The translations under genes were made by a program, and so were the position numbers. From NCBI RefSeq assembly GCF_900114895.1, contig NZ_FOUO01000007.1:1-64000 (forward strand): a DNA stretch of 64,000 nt, in the 5' to 3' direction. The DNA comes from Ectothiorhodospira mobilis (GTDB lineage: Bacteria; Pseudomonadota; Gammaproteobacteria; Ectothiorhodospirales; Ectothiorhodospiraceae). The notes beneath the pieces were generated by a model. The model had not been told where the DNA came from. It ran no database searches and saw only the letters and a program-made list of their open reading frames with translations. Shown piece after piece: positions 61,980-64,000 of the stretch. Positions within the stretch are counted from its first letter, which is position 1; each line of letters starts with the position of its first letter.

Positions 61980-64000
<2,021 letters not shown>

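Overview
The window is a GC-rich stretch of a gammaproteobacterial chromosome. Glycine GGG and proline CCC codons are frequent, which gives long G and C runs. It carries the pet operon (cytochrome bc1), a meso-diaminopimelate-type murE, an LPS/Kdo/heptose pathway, the Mla system and the whole dcw cluster. Gene content and order (kdsD-kdsC-lptCAB-rpoN-hpf-ptsN-hprK-rapZ-npr; murA-hisG-hisD-hisC-degS; petABC-sspAB; rsmI-rnpB-mraZ...ftsZ-lpxC-dciA-secA) suggest the Chromatiales, perhaps near Ectothiorhodospiraceae. The family is an inference from layout, not a computed placement.

Layout. 1-3676: edge of an LPS/O-antigen locus, with an IS5-type transposase remnant, an AT-rich O-antigen ligase/polymerase, a GT9 heptosyltransferase-like gene and a GT4 glycosyltransferase. 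3774-6473: hldE and waaA (core heptose and Kdo transfer). 6478-9462 (minus): PCMT-like methyltransferase, rhodanese, TolC and isochorismatase-like hydrolase. 9624-13211: polyphosphate:AMP phosphotransferase, then a TPP riboswitch and thiC. 13263-21576 (minus): a continuous run joining Kdo supply (kdsD, kdsC), LPS transport (lptC, lptA, lptB), sigma-54 and the nitrogen-type PTS (ptsN, hprK, rapZ, EIIA-Man, HPr). 21830-24896: mlaFEDCB. 24971-30445: murA, hisG, a DAHP synthase, hisD and hisC. 30461-32453: DegS/AlgW protease and a Nif3-like protein. 32644-36534: petABC and sspAB. 36559-40872 (minus): lpoA, yraN, gmhA and a GlcD-like oxidase. 40977-42268: rsmI and RNase P RNA. 42487-60243: mraZ to ftsZ. 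60465-64000: lpxC, dciA (minus) and the start of secA.

Most of the window serves the cell envelope: making and exporting LPS (heptose, Kdo, lipid A, Lpt), keeping the outer membrane asymmetric (Mla), building peptidoglycan and dividing. Regulators sit among these genes. A strong sigma-70 promoter followed by four TGGGG-type repeats at 10-bp spacing marks MraZ control of dcw. RapZ and the PTS-Ntr proteins sit beside the LPS genes and rpoN. A TPP riboswitch precedes thiC.

I did not find a clearly novel system. This is mostly conserved chromosomal backbone, with one likely horizontally acquired patch at the left edge. The items most worth a second look are the four-repeat MraZ operator, the HPr kinase/PTS-Ntr cluster with an intact Ser46 site but no sugar permease, the GmhA/DiaA intermediate, the PCMT-like protein lacking the usual active-site signature, and the composition break at the left edge.
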